Source of the DNA: Paulinella micropora
Taxonomy: Eukaryota; Cercozoa; Imbricatea; Euglyphida
Length of the DNA: 64,000 nt
NCBI GenBank assembly: GCA_009731375.1
Contig: BJOX01000322.1
Span: 136,216 to 200,215 of the forward strand
Reading direction: 5' to 3'
In this document: positions 21,064 to 55,598 of the stretch, piece by piece
How positions within the stretch are numbered: position 1 is the first letter of the stretch
Layout of the letters: each line of letters starts with the position of its first letter
Made by a program: the position numbers and the translations under genes
Notes under the pieces: model-generated
What the model was told of the DNA's origin: nothing
Seen by the model: the letters and a program-made list of their open reading frames with translations, nothing else
Database searches by the model: none

Positions 21064-22756
21064 CATGTGAATGCTTGCGCGCGTGCGTTCTGGCAAGAGC
21101 GCGGTTTGCCCTGCGACTTTCTCTATGCCTGAGGACGTTTTGAGGACGGCTTTTTGGGTTTGGAACAAACAAAACGGTATCAATTTCAACTTGTCGAGGT
21201 CTCTGAGCTTCCGCTTGTATGCACTGCTCTGCTCACGAGTTCCCATACGACAAGCCACCACTAGCTGTTGCTTGCGAGAGGGTACCGGTATAGGATGATC
21301 AATAAGCCGGTCCCTTATTTCCTGCGCCCATATCGCCTTCTCATTATATGGCAGGATAATAGTATACGGCTTATTATTTTCGAATAAAGTCCGTAAGCAT
21401 TTCTTCACTTCAGACAGTGAACGCGGCCACGTGGGCTCGTCACCCCAGAAATCAGTAATAAAACTTTTAATAGTTTCTGGTGGAGTATCCGGGATTCGCC
21501 CCGTTCTCCTTGGTACAAACGCCTCCCTTTTTTCTTCTCCTACTTTCGCATGGAAACAGTATCCGTTAGTAATATGGACATCTGTTCCTACTCCTTCCGC
21601 GAATCTCGCCAACGACGGGCTTCTTTGTGCGACACATATAATCTCCTCCTTTCGCTTCTCGATTAAGTCATCAATAGACTTTTTGTCCCAATGGCATGTC
21701 GGAACTGTGACAGTGCACACTTGGGATTCCCAATTGTCGGTCCAGGACAGTTCATCCGGTCTTACGACATGGGGGTGAACGTACACCTCAAGTGCCTCAT
21801 GTGCGATGGCCATCTTTTTGTGATCCGTCGCTAGACTCAGCTCATAAGCCTCATAAGAGTCAGTAGCGTTGAAGGGATCAATATCGTTCTCTTCTCCTCT
21901 TTTTACTCCATATATCACTCGCCGTGCGGCGCAATCAATCACAGCCCCCATCGTAGCCAATTGGTCATACGATAGTAATATTGACCCGTGGTAACCGGGG
22001 ACGACATAGAGGTCCATACGGTATACTCGTGCGGATTTCAATTTAAAGGTCAGTGTGATGATTCCCGTGATATCCGTCCGGCTGCTCACTCCTTTGAGAG
22101 TGCCCGTTGACTTTTTCATATTTCCGTCCACCCAGTCCCGGTATCGATTAAAAAACTTCCGGCCGACAATATTAATATTCGCCATCGTATCATTACCAAC
22201 TTTTAATATTGTCTTCAATGTTTCACAATAAAGTTCCGTATAACACAGAGCATCGGGCCTGTGTATATTGGCTGCGAGAACAAGAACTTTACGTTCCAAA
22301 TTTTGGAGTCTTGTCTCTAAGTTTTTCAACTCCTCCTTCTTCTCCTCCTGCTTCACCTCATTAACATTTTTATTATTCTGCGGTACTGGTGCGTTTACTA
22401 TTTGAGCGACATTGTCTTGTGGTACTTGAGTACACACATTGTCTTTTTGCTCGCCACCCGCCGCGACCGTAGACATTGAGTCTGTTCGTGGTTGTTTGCT
22501 TGGCCGAGGCGATACGTCTGCCATTGGCCTCCTCGCCTCCATCGCAAGTCTCGCCTTCCTATTTGCATCAGTTATCATTGGTAACCGTGCTGTATGAACG
22601 GGTATGAGACTACCTTGGGGCTGCAGTCTCTGTGTACCCACATCTTTGTTTTCACATAGAGGAAGCGTTGGCCCAGTCTGCACAACAGCATTAGAAAGCA
22701 CTGTGACTTTAGGGTTAAACTTCACAGTCTTCTCCTTCCTCTCTTCTTCCCCCTCC
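21058..22756 (-). CDS. Pol part 1: protease-like polyprotein, downstream of an in-frame UGA
   Basis: It lies in the same frame as gag, directly after the UGA at 22759-22761. The first non-AUG initiator is a GTG at 22723-22725, so readthrough is the likelier route. A low-complexity linker and a coiled-coil-like Glu/Lys/Leu stretch (about residues 125-155 counted from the GTG) precede a retropepsin-like fold: GNDTMANINIVGRKFF where the active-site D-T/S-G would be, and ILLSYDQLATMGAVID as the C-terminal LLG-like strand. The usual Gly after DT is Met here and in copy 2. The frame ends at UGA 21058-21060, which overlaps the RT frame by about 75 nt. Confidence 0.75.
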
Positions 22757-22758
22757 AG

Positions 22759-25330
22759 TCATTCCACCACCTCGAAACGATTACCTTGAGTAGTGTCCGG
22801 GTAGGATGACGTATCGGTCTCCGAGGCAGTGTTGTAGGCCTGAGCTCGACCGAAATTTGGGTTGGAGCTTGCCCACGAGCCTCCTCCTCCTCTGGGTGGG
22901 GGGGCTGGAGCTCGAACAGCTCTCCCTCCATAAGGGGTATATCCCCGACCTCCTCCTCTTCCTCTCTGAGGGGTTCCCTGCCACCTCGAGGCTCCTCTCC
23001 ATGTTCCTCGTCCTCGTCCTCCTCCTCCTCCTCCTCCTCGTCCTCCTGCTCCTGCTCCTCCTTCTCGTCCTCTTTGAGAGGCCTTTAAGTTCTTTTGTCT
23101 CTCCCTTTCCTCCTTCTTCTCCTTCATCCTCTTCATGTAGGTAATGATTGCCTCTCGTAACTCCTCATCATCACACATATTGGCATACCAACCTTCGTTC
23201 ACAGCGGCAATCTGAAGCATATTGAAAAGGCCAGTTCCTTGCCTTCCGTCCTGCTCAGAAAATTTTGCCCTTGCTGTTGGGCTCTGCCTATCATGACTGA
23301 AAGAGCAGTCTCTGTTCTCCATCTGTGCCTTACACTGCAAGCCCGCGAACCACCTCCAACATGCGGTCTTCAGGTCTGGCTCTCTCTGTCTCTTCCAACC
23401 GGCAACTCTGTTTGTGTACGTGGCTTGTGCGCCAACAGGTACACCGCCTGCCTGTGCCGTATGTGCCTCCGTGAGCGAGTCCATGTTTGAGCATGCACTC
23501 ATCACTTCTTGAAACAGTGCTGACGGAGCAACGCTTTGAACCGTATTTTNNNNNNNNNNNNNNNNNNNNNNNNNNNNNNNNNNNNNNNNNNNNNNNNNNN
23601 NNNNNNNNNNNNNNNNNNNNNNNNNNNNNNNNNNNNNNNNNNNNNNNNNNNNNNNNNNNNNNNNNNNNNNNNNNNNNNNNNNNNNNNNNNNNNNNNNNNN
23701 NNNNNNNNNNNNNNNNNNNNNNNNNNNNNNNNNNNNNNNNNNNNNNNNNNNNNNNNNNNNNNNNNNNNNNNNNNNNNNNNNNNNNNNNNNNNNNNNNNNN
23801 NNNNNNNNNNNNNNNNNNNNNNNNNNNNNNNNNNNNNNNNNNNNNNNNNNNNNNNNNNNNNNNNNNNNNNNNNNNNNNNNNNNNNNNNNNNNNNNNNNNN
23901 NNNNNNNNNNNNNNNNNNNNNNNNNNNNNNNNNNNNNNNNNNNNNNNNNNNNNNNNNNNNNNNNNNNNNNNNNNNNNNNNNNNNNNNNNNNNNNNNNNNN
24001 NNNNNNNNNNNNNNNNNNNNNNNNNNNNNNNNNNNNNNNNNNNNNNNNNNNNNNNNNNNNNNNNNNNNNNNNNNNNNNNNNNNNNNNNNNNNNNNNNNNN
24101 NNNNNNNNNNNNNNNNNNNNNNNNNNNNNNNNNNNNNNNNNNNNNNNNNNNNNNNNNNNNNNNNNNNNNNNNNNNNNNNNNNNNNNNNNNNNNNNNNNNN
24201 NNNNNNNNNNNNNNNNNNNNNNNNNNNNNNNNNNNNNNNNNNNNNNNNNNNNNNNNNNNNNNNNNNNNNNNNNNNNNNNNNNNNNNNNNNNNNNNNNNNN
24301 NNNNNNNNNNNNNNNNNNNNNNNNNNNNNNNNNNNNNNNNNNNNNNNNNNNNNNNNNNNNNNNNNNNNNNNNNNNNNNNNNNNNNNNNNNNNNNNNNNNN
24401 NNNNNNNNNNNNNNNNNNNNNNNNNNNNNNNNNNNNNNNNNNNNNNNNNNNNNNNNNNNNNNNNNNNNNNNNNNNTCTCCTGCTGCCTTAATGCTTTTTT
24501 CCATCTCTGCCTTCCCCTCCTCCAAGGCCTTGTTTCCATCGTAAAAAAAATGAAATATGCCACTCGAGTTTTTCGAACCCAGATTGGTCTTCATTTTTGT
24601 TACATCGACTGCCTCCTGACCAGTCGCGAGGAATCTGGCCGTTGCTCTTGGGTGTGTGTACTGNNNNNNNNNNGTCACATCGTGGGCCGTATGAACGTTC
24701 CCAAATCAGGGTTTGAGTATACACCCCAAAGATAGCATCGAGTAATTCAAGGTGGGTGTGTGTGTCCCCAAACTTGATATGCTGTATCTTCTTTCTCTTT
24801 TCTGGATCAGAGACCAGTTTGCCGAGGAGCTGTGCTGTGTTTGATAATAGGATATAGACATCCTTTTTAGCACGACTTTTCTCTCTTCTTTGATCCTGAG
24901 GGATCCACACATAGGTATCCTTCTCTACCCCCATCTTGTTATCAAACTCTTCTTTAGTGAGGTCATAGTGGTCTTGCACCCACTGTTGTTCCTCCACTGT
25001 GATCTCCTCTCCATCACTATGAATCAAGTCGATCATTTTTCGTCCTCCTCCTCCCGTGTAGGCAGGTGGTAAGGGATTACCATATGCTCCTCCTCCTCCC
25101 GTCTCTTCTTGTTCAAATCCTCCTTCATCTTCGTCTCCTCCATATCTTCCTTCATCATCCCAGCCCTCTTCTACTCCTCCTCCTACTCCTTCATCTCCTC
25201 CTCCTTCATTCAATCCTCCTCCTCCTCCTTCATTCAATCCTCCTCCTCCTCCTCCTCCTCCTGCTTCTTCTTCTTCTCTTCTTTGATCTGCCTCCGAGAA
25301 TTCACTCACTTCGGCGGTCTCTGTCGACAT
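22759..25330 (-). CDS. Gag of LTR copy 1 (interrupted by two assembly gaps)
   Basis: Same protein as the intact Gag at 60261-62960. The N-terminus (MSTETAEVSEFSEADQRREE) is followed by a Gly/Glu-rich stretch. The capsid region is largely lost in the 926-N gap; the matching part of copy 2 is 1,052 nt, so the gap size is wrong. A CCCH zinc finger and an Arg/Gly-rich tail complete it. The apparent frame change near 24664 falls on a 10-N gap where copy 2 has 10 nt and this copy would have 11, so it is probably an assembly artefact. Confidence 0.85.
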
Positions 25331-26121
25331 GATGTCGTAGTAGTGATCAACAGGAGGACAGTGTCAGCTCCTATGTTTGGTTTTTGTTCGTTTGTGTTCT
25401 GTTCCTCCTTCAGTCGATTGACTAGTGAAGAGAGAAACTAATAGAGAGGGTAGGATAAGATTCCCTGTCCTCTATGAAACACTGTTTGTATGTTTGTTTT
25501 TGTTTGAGAAAAATAGTCTTTGAGACTTTCTCCGATTTCTTGTTCTCCTTACTCAGATTACTTTCTCCTCCTTCTTTTCTATATTGTATCTAGTATGAGG
25601 CACTTGGACCTACACACAGATAGTAATAGAGAAGCTAGAAAAGCTCTCCTTGAGAAGTCGACAGTCGGTCGGATAGGTTCTCAGACCTACCTTTAGAAAA
25701 CGATCAGAGATTTGCAAAAATACTCTGACGTATGTGTGAGATAATGCAGATAAATGCACAAACTAGAAGGGTAGAGTGTTGTGCTCCTGTCCCTATGCTT
25801 GTTTGTGTTTTGTGTGTGTTCCTTCACTCTTCTGTCCACCTCCTTCTTCTTGGTCTCTGTGTGAGAACAGCAAGAACGACAGAGAGTTTGTATCTGATGT
25901 CTCCTTGTGAGCACACAGATACTGATTGGGCTAGAGGGTACGAGACACCTGCTTGAGACCAATCAAATTATTTGTTTTGTGAAAGAGTTATGAGGGAGCT
26001 GTGTTGGAGTATTTGTTTTCGTCTGACGTCCCCGTGTGAGACAGGTCAGTGAAAATTCACTCTGTTGCCTGTGTGGCAAAGCAGAAAGAAATCACCGTAC
26101 CCTAGTGATGTGGACTCCAAA
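25331..26121 (-). promoter_or_regulatory. LTR copy 1 leader with primer-binding site
   Basis: About 790 nt between 5' LTR and gag, closely matching 59475-60260. Just inside the LTR the minus strand reads TTTGGAGTCCACATCACTAG; TGGAGTCCACATCAC is a plausible primer-binding site for a tRNA 3' end. No ORF of note. Confidence 0.65.
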
Positions 26122-26363
26122 TGTAATGCCCCCAACGATAGCTCGTAAAAAGTCGGTAATACAACCAAACACAGTCCTCAAAAGATGAGAATGATGTCTC
26201 GTTATATTAGCTCAGTGAAGCCAAAAAGGAAAACGGCAACAGACCAGGAATAAAATGGCATCAGGTCCAATCCGGACACTGAATAATACTGAAAAACAAG
26301 CTGGTGCACCTGTCACCAGGAAAAGGTATTTTTTTACCGGCTATCCGAGGGGTGATGCCTACA
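26122..26363 (-). repeat. 5' LTR of copy 1 (242 bp)
   Basis: Begins TGTAGGCATCACC and ends GGGGGCATTACA on the minus strand, the TG...CA form of an LTR. The boundary was set where similarity to copy 2 stops at 26363. Flanks outside are unrelated to those of copy 2, so the two insertions were independent. Confidence 0.85.
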
Positions 26364-27207
26364 TATTCACTTACAACGTAAGTAATGATGATGTCGGATC
26401 ATGATTTATTATATCGCCCCTTAACGTGACGAAATATCATAGTATTAAGTGTCTTATCACTGGACGAGAGGGTTCGTAATTTACTTTACTTAGAGATTTT
26501 GAATAATACTGACACGTCACTAAATGCCACACCCCAGCTTTGAATTCACCCTTACACATAGAGTGATATAGGTAAAATAGGTAATTGTCCTAGAGGTGTG
26601 CCGGTATGACTAAATACTATTATTAATTAATAAATTGTCCATTGCTCCCCATATTTACGAATAACGACCCCATCTACCTTATGCTGCTATCCCTCGCATA
26701 TATGATGGTAAATATGTGTAGCCCTATTCAGAAATTACCGGAGCCTTCAAACTATCACTCCGGTTTGCTGAGAGACGTCGTTAGAAGCCGCGATGCCCAA
26801 TCGACACTTTAATACGCAAGTAGATAGCAGAACTGACAACTCAGAGGTAGTAACGAAACTGAATAAAAGTCCGCACGACTGTAATTATTACACAATGATT
26901 ATTGTCCAATCCTGGATGCCAATAAAGTCCGTTACTTCCGTTACTCTTATTGACTAGAACTACGCGGTATTCGACTATACGAATAAAATACTTTCCCACT
27001 CATAAAGCAAATACTAACGGTAAACGTAATTAACCTTCCAACGTACCAGTCCTTAAACTTATACATTTTCTTAGGACTTACATCAAACGGGATAAAGTCC
27101 GTCTCTTATGCTCTCTCTGCGTGCCCTCTCTCTTATCTACAATACTTTCTACGCACAGCCCAAAGCTCGCTGTTTGCTGTCTGCTATACTAAGCATTATG
27201 CCATAGT
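26364..27207. other. Intergenic, probably including the 3' UTR of the cyclase gene
   Basis: AT-rich unique sequence with no ORF of interest. The part next to 27207 would be the 3' UTR of the minus-strand gene; no clear polyadenylation signal was chosen. Confidence 0.4.
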
Positions 27208-49412
<22,205 letters not shown>

Positions 49413-50853
49413 GAGCAGCTATGAAACGACTTCAGCTTAGACACCCACGTCGTTCCAACAACTCTAGTTCCGTTAGTGTAAATCTTTCACGTTTTCGCGA
49501 GTAAAAGAAAATATGGGTACGCCACAGTGCAGTAGCCCAAGATGCTGGACTTCGGCACACCGTGACGTCCACAAGAGGAGATGTTTGGTTTCCTCCTCCT
49601 TCTCAAAAACCAACAACCAACCGCAAATAGCGAGTAAATTCGCGGCAAATAGCCGGGCAGAGCAAAATGGCTGACAAAAGGGCAACGATTTGTCAAGGTC
49701 TTTACGTGGAAGAGAGCCAGTTCGTAGAGTACGCTAGTTCACGGTGACACCACCCGAAAAACTAGAAAAATTACCTGATTTGTGCTGGCATTGACCACAG
49801 ATTGTAGAGTTACAAGCAGCAGTGTGCGCTAGCTGTGCGCGCAACCGCAAACTCACACATGCTAGCTCTAGATCTAGTACTTCTAAATTAGTAGTACTAG
49901 TACGTATACTACTCGTACGTATATATACTACTAGTACTAGTACGTACTCTATGTACTAGCGCTAGCGCTAGCTATAGTACTAGTACTAGTAGTATTAGTA
50001 TTAGTAGTACTAATTATAAGTAGTACTAGTACTAGTACTAGTAAGTACTTATACTAGTTATAATTACGTAGAACCACTAAAAAAACACATAAAATTAAAG
50101 GATCATTATGGAATCAGTAGAAAATCATGCCAGCTGTTGGAAAACATTTTATGCATAAAATTAAAACTGTAAGTTATCATGAGGGAAATTAAAGCTGTTG
50201 CCAAAAAAATATAAAAATTAAAAAGTTTTGTTCAAAAAAACCCTGCCGATGTCAAGTAAATTTTCAATTGTGACGTTTTATATAGATACATAGACACATT
50301 TTGCATTCCTTGAACTAGTTAATCATGAACCGACTCAGTAAATTAAATTCTGCTACACTGACTATTTCCAGACATTTAAACAGTAGTTTGAGTAAGAAAA
50401 TATAATTAACACTAGTACTAAGTTAATTATAAATTAAATTAAAACTGATGTTAGTGGAAACAACACTTTTTCCGTTTATGCATAAAAGTGCTACATTAAT
50501 ATCGACTAGAACAACCACACAAGGATCAGCAGGAATGTTAATCCTGACCTAGGTCGTTCGCAAATGCAACTTCCTCACTGAAAAAAACTTTTAATACAAA
50601 AATTTCGACTCGTACCGTGCTCAATCTTTCAACCCTCGCTGGAAGTTGTTGTCGGAGTGAAGTCACTGTCAAATTCCCCACCAAAGCGTGCCATCCAGGG
50701 CAAAGCATAGATATTGCTGCGCGTCTCCGGAACCAAGTTCTGGGGTCTGCTGTCAGCCGGTCTGTGTAAGCTAGGCTCGCTCGGTGCGCATCTCGGACCG
50801 CGCCGTGGCGGTTTGCATCTGGATATATGTAGCTGAGCCGGAATACCAGTAGT
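49413..50853. other. Upstream of the cyclase gene; no gene seen
   Basis: Expected to hold the promoter and 5' UTR of the minus-strand gene. 49865-50055 is rich in CTAG, GTAC and ACTAGT palindromes; 50055-50620 is AT-rich. No convincing ORF. Confidence 0.5.
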
Positions 50854-51510
50854 CTATTTCTGAACTGGATTTTTCAAACCATGGATCATGGCCCGTCGCA
50901 AACGCTGCTGTTGGGCTTGGTGCTGAGTGCGTACGGGCTTGCTTTCGCCCCGTGACAATGCCCGAATGTATCTCTTACCCTGACGGTCGTAGGCAACTTC
51001 ATAATAGTGCCGTACTAGTATCTTATGTGCTTTGCCACTGCTATCTCTCCTACTCCGCTCCTTATTCTTACTATTAGTTCTCCCCTGCTTATCTGACTTA
51101 CCTGTTGTCCTGCTACCCGAAGCTGTGCTTGGGGCAGGAACAGAGCTGGAGGATGACGAAGAAGAAGAGGAGGAGGAGGCTGAAGAGTGACCGGATGAGC
51201 ATTGGTTGTCGTCGTCGTCATGGCTTCGTCGTCGTTGGTCGTCGGGCTGGCAGTTGGTCTTAACTCGCTTGCGTCGGCGGCGTGTCGTCGTGCTGGAAGA
51301 ACTGCTGCCTGCCGCTGAGCTGTCGGTGGGCGGACAGTCTTCTTTCTCCTCCTTCCCACTTCGCTTCTCGTAATCCAAGCACCGCTGTGATTTCAAATCG
51401 ACTGATGAAGGGCCGCGCGGAGTCGAGCGGGATGGAAGACGTGGAGAGTTCAAGCGGAGACCCTGAGATAAGCGCTCTCGTCGGCGGGGGCTGATACGGT
51501 GAAAGGGCAC
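50854..51510 (-). CDS. Unrecognised low-complexity ORF at the 3' end of the decayed element
   Basis: 218 codons, rich in Arg, Ser and Lys with poly-Ser and Asp runs. The C-terminal part (HKILVRHYYEVAYDRQGKRY) is more ordered. No family recognised; it may be a retroelement C-terminal tail. Confidence 0.3.
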   Translation of the reverse strand: MPFHRISPRRRERLSQGLRLNSPRLPSRSTPRGPSSVDLKSQRCLDYEKRSGKEEKEDCPPTDSSAAGSSSSSTTTRRRRKRVKTNCQPDDQRRRSHDDDDNQCSSGHSSASSSSSSSSSSSSVPAPSTASGSRTTGKSDKQGRTNSKNKERSRRDSSGKAHKILVRHYYEVAYDRQGKRYIRALSRGESKPVRTQHQAQQQRLRRAMIHGLKNPVQK

Positions 51511-51584
51511 CGATGTCCCCCAGAGACATCTGCTCGGTTCTAAAATCGTCGCACCTACTAGTGGATACTATGTTATACGTCCCG

Positions 51585-54418
51585 TCACGGCAGACACCCG
51601 GAGGGGACTATTGGGCGTGTGTATGATGATGACGATGATGACGATGATGACGATGATGACGATGATGACGAAGGAAAAGATTCTTGCGGTGTGACGAGTC
51701 TCTTTGCCTCGTCTTGGGAGAAAATACGGAACACCGGATAGGCTACTGTCGGGCTCTGAGGCGCCAGAGCGGGCTGGATATGTCCATTCGTCGAAAACAT
51801 GTCAGCGTCCTCAGGTAGGATGCGATTGTGGATCATCGCCGCCTCGAGGCGTCGCTGTGTTTGCATGGAAAAGACTGAATCCTATCCATGATCGACTGGT
51901 ACAAGTGGAAGGTTTAAATATGCGGCTATGTCCCGTCTATCCTGAAGTCTATCCTAGTTCCAAGATATGTCGTTGCCAGATCGATACGCGCTACGTTTGG
52001 TACCGCCTCTTGATGTCCATATCTTTGTATATGGCTGGGGCACCGTATGGGTAACCCTTGGCTCGTAGTGCCCTCGAGTACGGATTCAAAATGTCCGCAA
52101 GACAAGGTGAATAGGTACCCGGGTGCACTACTACCTGGGTTTCTTCATACTCGTCCGCAGTGAGGGTATACTGTAGTGCACGCGCCTCGGTCTGTATTTT
52201 GTACGAAAAAGGGCACAGCTGGTATGGTCGTGTACCAGAACGTCTGCTCGCGCGCACTAGGCGGCGGGTCCTGAAGCAAGTACCGCTGTACTGGGGCCCG
52301 CGCGTCAGTGCGCTTATCCCATTGGTCGTCCATTCATAAAGATGGTTGCCGCATCATGTTTAACTTTTGAACGAGGATCTGTCTGTCCTTGATGTCCTCA
52401 AAGTGACGTTTAAGCGCGTCACCGCCTGCGTCCCATTGGCTTGTCGAGAGGATAGGATTGTGTCTGTTTGTTGTACAGATCGTCATATCCATCATGCTGA
52501 AATAGGTCGAGGGATTTCCGCGTATAAAACGTATGTCGCATGAGTTGGCGTTTGCTGCTTGACGTCATAGGGATGGGTGCAATACCGTATATCAGTGTTC
52601 GACGGCAGGTGCCAAAAATAATATAGGCATGCGAACCATTGCCATATGTTATCGAAGGTAAACTTGTACTGCAGGAAAAAGGGGCAGCCGAGTTGTTCGG
52701 TTGCGTGAGGCTGGCCATGGTTCTCCACCGTCCGCACAGGTGCCACTAATTGTCCGTGGGACCATGGGAATAGGACAGTGTGGTTCAGAATCTGTTGGTG
52801 CACACTCTGCGCCACACTTCCCGGGTAGAGTCCTGATAGGTGACCCACGAAACCATACGTATACGGTCGCTGTGGTGTGTACGCCATGTGATTTCGAAAA
52901 AGAAGAGTATCGGATATTGGCTCAAAGCCTTCCAATCCCAGAGGTAGGATGGAGGTCAGCTGTGATCTGAATCGTCCCCAGGCCGGCGGGTGATGAAACA
53001 TCGTCAGCGGGGTCCGATTCATAATCAAGGCTGGCAGTACCAACTTGAGAGGAAGGGCATTTAGCAATCTCGCGATATGTGTGGCGGAACTGTTCGTTAG
53101 GATGAATGGTCTGTCGCTCTGGGATGACAAACTTTTTCTCCTGTCTGCATGCTCATCTTGAGCAGTGCGTGTCTCAACACCCTCGCCTAAGGATGTGACA
53201 AAAACTATACATTCCGGGAGCAGGACATCCTCAGGCTCGAACTTGCCCGCAGGATGACCCGGGTGACAACGTTTCTGCTTTTCAGTGCAATACCCGTAAA
53301 GGTGAGGGCAACCTGGGAGTCGATATACCCTGAACCGATATAGGCGCGATATATCCCTCGTTATCTAGGAATATCCTATCTACAGGGGTAACCTTACTCA
53401 GGACATCTGACATCTGGCGCCGGGATATCCGGGCAAATGTCGTGGCCTGCTGAATCCTTGGGGCTACGTATGCCACTGATCAAATCAGCTGATTCGTGCC
53501 TATGCGCGTGGCCACGTAACTGAATTGGTTCGTACCCGCATACCCGTACCTGTCCAAAACACGGGATTCACACGCAACCTCGTCTATCTTGCCCTCATTG
53601 GTTGTTGGGAGCTGGTAGCCGCCACCTTCGAGAACCGGACGGATATCGAGGCGGTGGCGCACTACTCGGATGTTGTCCGTATTGTCAAAAGACTGATCGT
53701 CGTATAATCCCAATACACGAATGATGTAAGGTAGGTAGTGGTAACAAGGATGGTTACACTCGGGGTGCGAGGTGAACTAAACTAGGTCTTCCCAATAAGG
53801 GCGGAGGCGTAGAATCGGGTTCTGGATAATGAACAGGGTCTTCCTGTCATTATAGAGGTCCTTCATGGCTACTCCTCCTATCTGTGGGACAGCCGGAATG
53901 GCCGAACCGCTGCGGTTCAAAGAAGACTCGAACTCGACGCGTGTTCGAGTGGCCATAGGGGTACCTATAGGATGGGCCACCGATCGCCTTCGTCCTGGAG
54001 TTGCTATACCTACTCTCCGTGGGGTTAGATTATCCCGGCCTAACCGTCTCCTACCAATGTCCGTGATGGGGGTATGACGGGCAATGAGATGGTAGTTGGT
54101 TAGGTGGGCTTGTCCAATTGGGAAAGTCCGGGCTGCAGTAGGAGAGATGAATCCGTATCGAAGGGGGACAGTGGGAAAACCCATGTATCGTTGTGTCACC
54201 TGGGGCACGTTTGGGGAAGGAGTGAGCTGGACCAAAGGTGGGTGTGATGGGGGAATAGGGGCCGGCAAGGTGCTAGCTCGTGATAGAGGTGAGCCGGCTG
54301 CGACCATAGGGTCGCCTTGGCGGGCCTGGGAACTAGACGACGATGTCGCCGCCGGGGGCGTATCTTTTATCACTATCACTTCCTTTGATTCCTTTGTCGA
54401 TGTCGGAGTAGACATCAT
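51585..54418 (-). other. Series of minus-strand ORFs with in-frame stops, unrecognised
   Basis: ORFs at 53777-54418, 53480-53713, 53282-53476, 52492-53130 and 51991-52257 read one way. 53777-54418 continues in frame through TAG into 53480-53713 and through TGA into 53282-53476 (for example DVLSKVTPVDRIFLDNEGYI). They read like protein but match no family known to me. They could be decayed Pol or a separate gene. Confidence 0.35.
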
Positions 54419-54611
54419 CGACGGGGTCGGGGTCGGATGATAGCTAGGGGAGCGGTAACGACCGGGGGTGGCTCTGGATCCGGGTTTTCGCGCCCACTCG
54501 CTAGGAGGCGAGGTGACGTCGGAGAGAGCTTCATAGCCCGTTGGCCTTGCCCCGAGCTCGATGAACTCGAGCTCGAGCTTGAAGCCGAGGCTTCTCCAAG
54601 ATCGGACTGGG

Positions 54612-55598
54612 CTAACTTCGCGGTTGACGCAGGTGACCGTGGTCCCTGGGGGATCGCATCCGCCTCTTCTCGTATTGGAGGAAGATCCGCGACGAGACCG
54701 GTGTACGACTCAGTCTGGCCAATTCGGTCTGAGAGCGAGTTTGTCGTGGCGGGGTTGAAATATGCTCCCCGCTATCTTCTTCCTCGTCAACCGTTCCATC
54801 GGTTTTCTCCTCCTTCGCTTCCTCGTCATCATTCCCGTCGGTGGTGATCGCCAATAAAGGGAGGAGACTAAAAGGACATTCCTTATGATCCTGCTGCTGG
54901 GCTTGCTCTTCGTTATCATCCGAAGGGAGGTCCAGTAGCGTGACCATCTGTTGGCAAGGACCGTGTTTTAGAATGGTCCTGCTTCGCAAAACGTGATGTA
55001 CAACTTCGCTAGGCTGTCGGGGCGGGGTTAGGATTTCGAACTCGTCCAAGAGGATTTGTTCGTTCTGCGCCCGTGTCGGCAAAGCCGGCCACTGTTGGCC
55101 GGATGCCATCAGGGTGAAGAGGCGATCCGTGGAAATGTTGGTCTGCATGATAAGGGCAGTACCAAGCAAAATATCCGCGCCCGGGAAAACATGTTGGGAA
55201 GTTTAGAGATATATCTCATCCCAGCCTCGCGTGCTATGGACTTTGATATACAACCGTATACCCCTAATCATAGTGATTATTCCTTGAGCCGCACGAGCTG
55301 TCAGACTATGCAAATCCATCTCAAGTAGGCCCAGCTTTACGGTCAAGCGTGGGTGAATAAGGCCCAAGGTATTGCACCCTGTGTCAACGATGACAAAGAT
55401 GTCAAGTGCCTTGTCGATGCCTTGATTCAGTCCTGCAATAGCCAGGACACGTCCTTGGAGGACATTTGCTTTACGCGGACGTCCGGGAGCGACATAGCTG
55501 CATTCAAGAGCCGTGTCGATCTCTGCGTCAAATACTTTTCTGGTTCTTACCTGGTCGGGGTCGTCCACGGTCACCTGGGCGGTCATCACCGCCGACAC
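54612..55598 (-). pseudogene. Retropepsin (DTG protease) with an in-frame stop
   Basis: The active-site motif IFVIVDTGCNTLGLI lies near 55400. After a TAA at 55203-55205 the same frame goes on with ADILLGTALIMQTN, the C-terminal strand of the fold. The domain is therefore intact apart from one stop. It overlaps the end of the zinc-knuckle ORF in the +1 frame. The downstream part is acidic linker. Confidence 0.75.

Larger units (their letters stand above)
14952..26363 (-). mobile_element. Ty3/gypsy-like LTR retrotransposon, copy 1
   Basis: Order on the minus strand: 5' LTR (26122-26363), primer-binding site, leader, gag, an in-frame UGA, protease, a +1 shift, RT-RNase H-integrase, 3' region, and a 107-bp fragment identical to the terminal part of the LTR (14952-15058). 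RT-RNase H before integrase gives the Ty3/gypsy order. AATA is found next to both outer ends, consistent with a 4-bp target duplication, but the 3' side is AAT microsatellite, so this is weak. SINEs and two gaps sit in the 3' region. The second copy at 59238 is nearly identical, so activity was probably recent. Confidence 0.85.

Noticed and set aside
24660-24680. Frameshift in gag of LTR copy 1
   Set aside because: The shift coincides with a 10-N gap; the gap-free copy at 60261-62960 is one frame.
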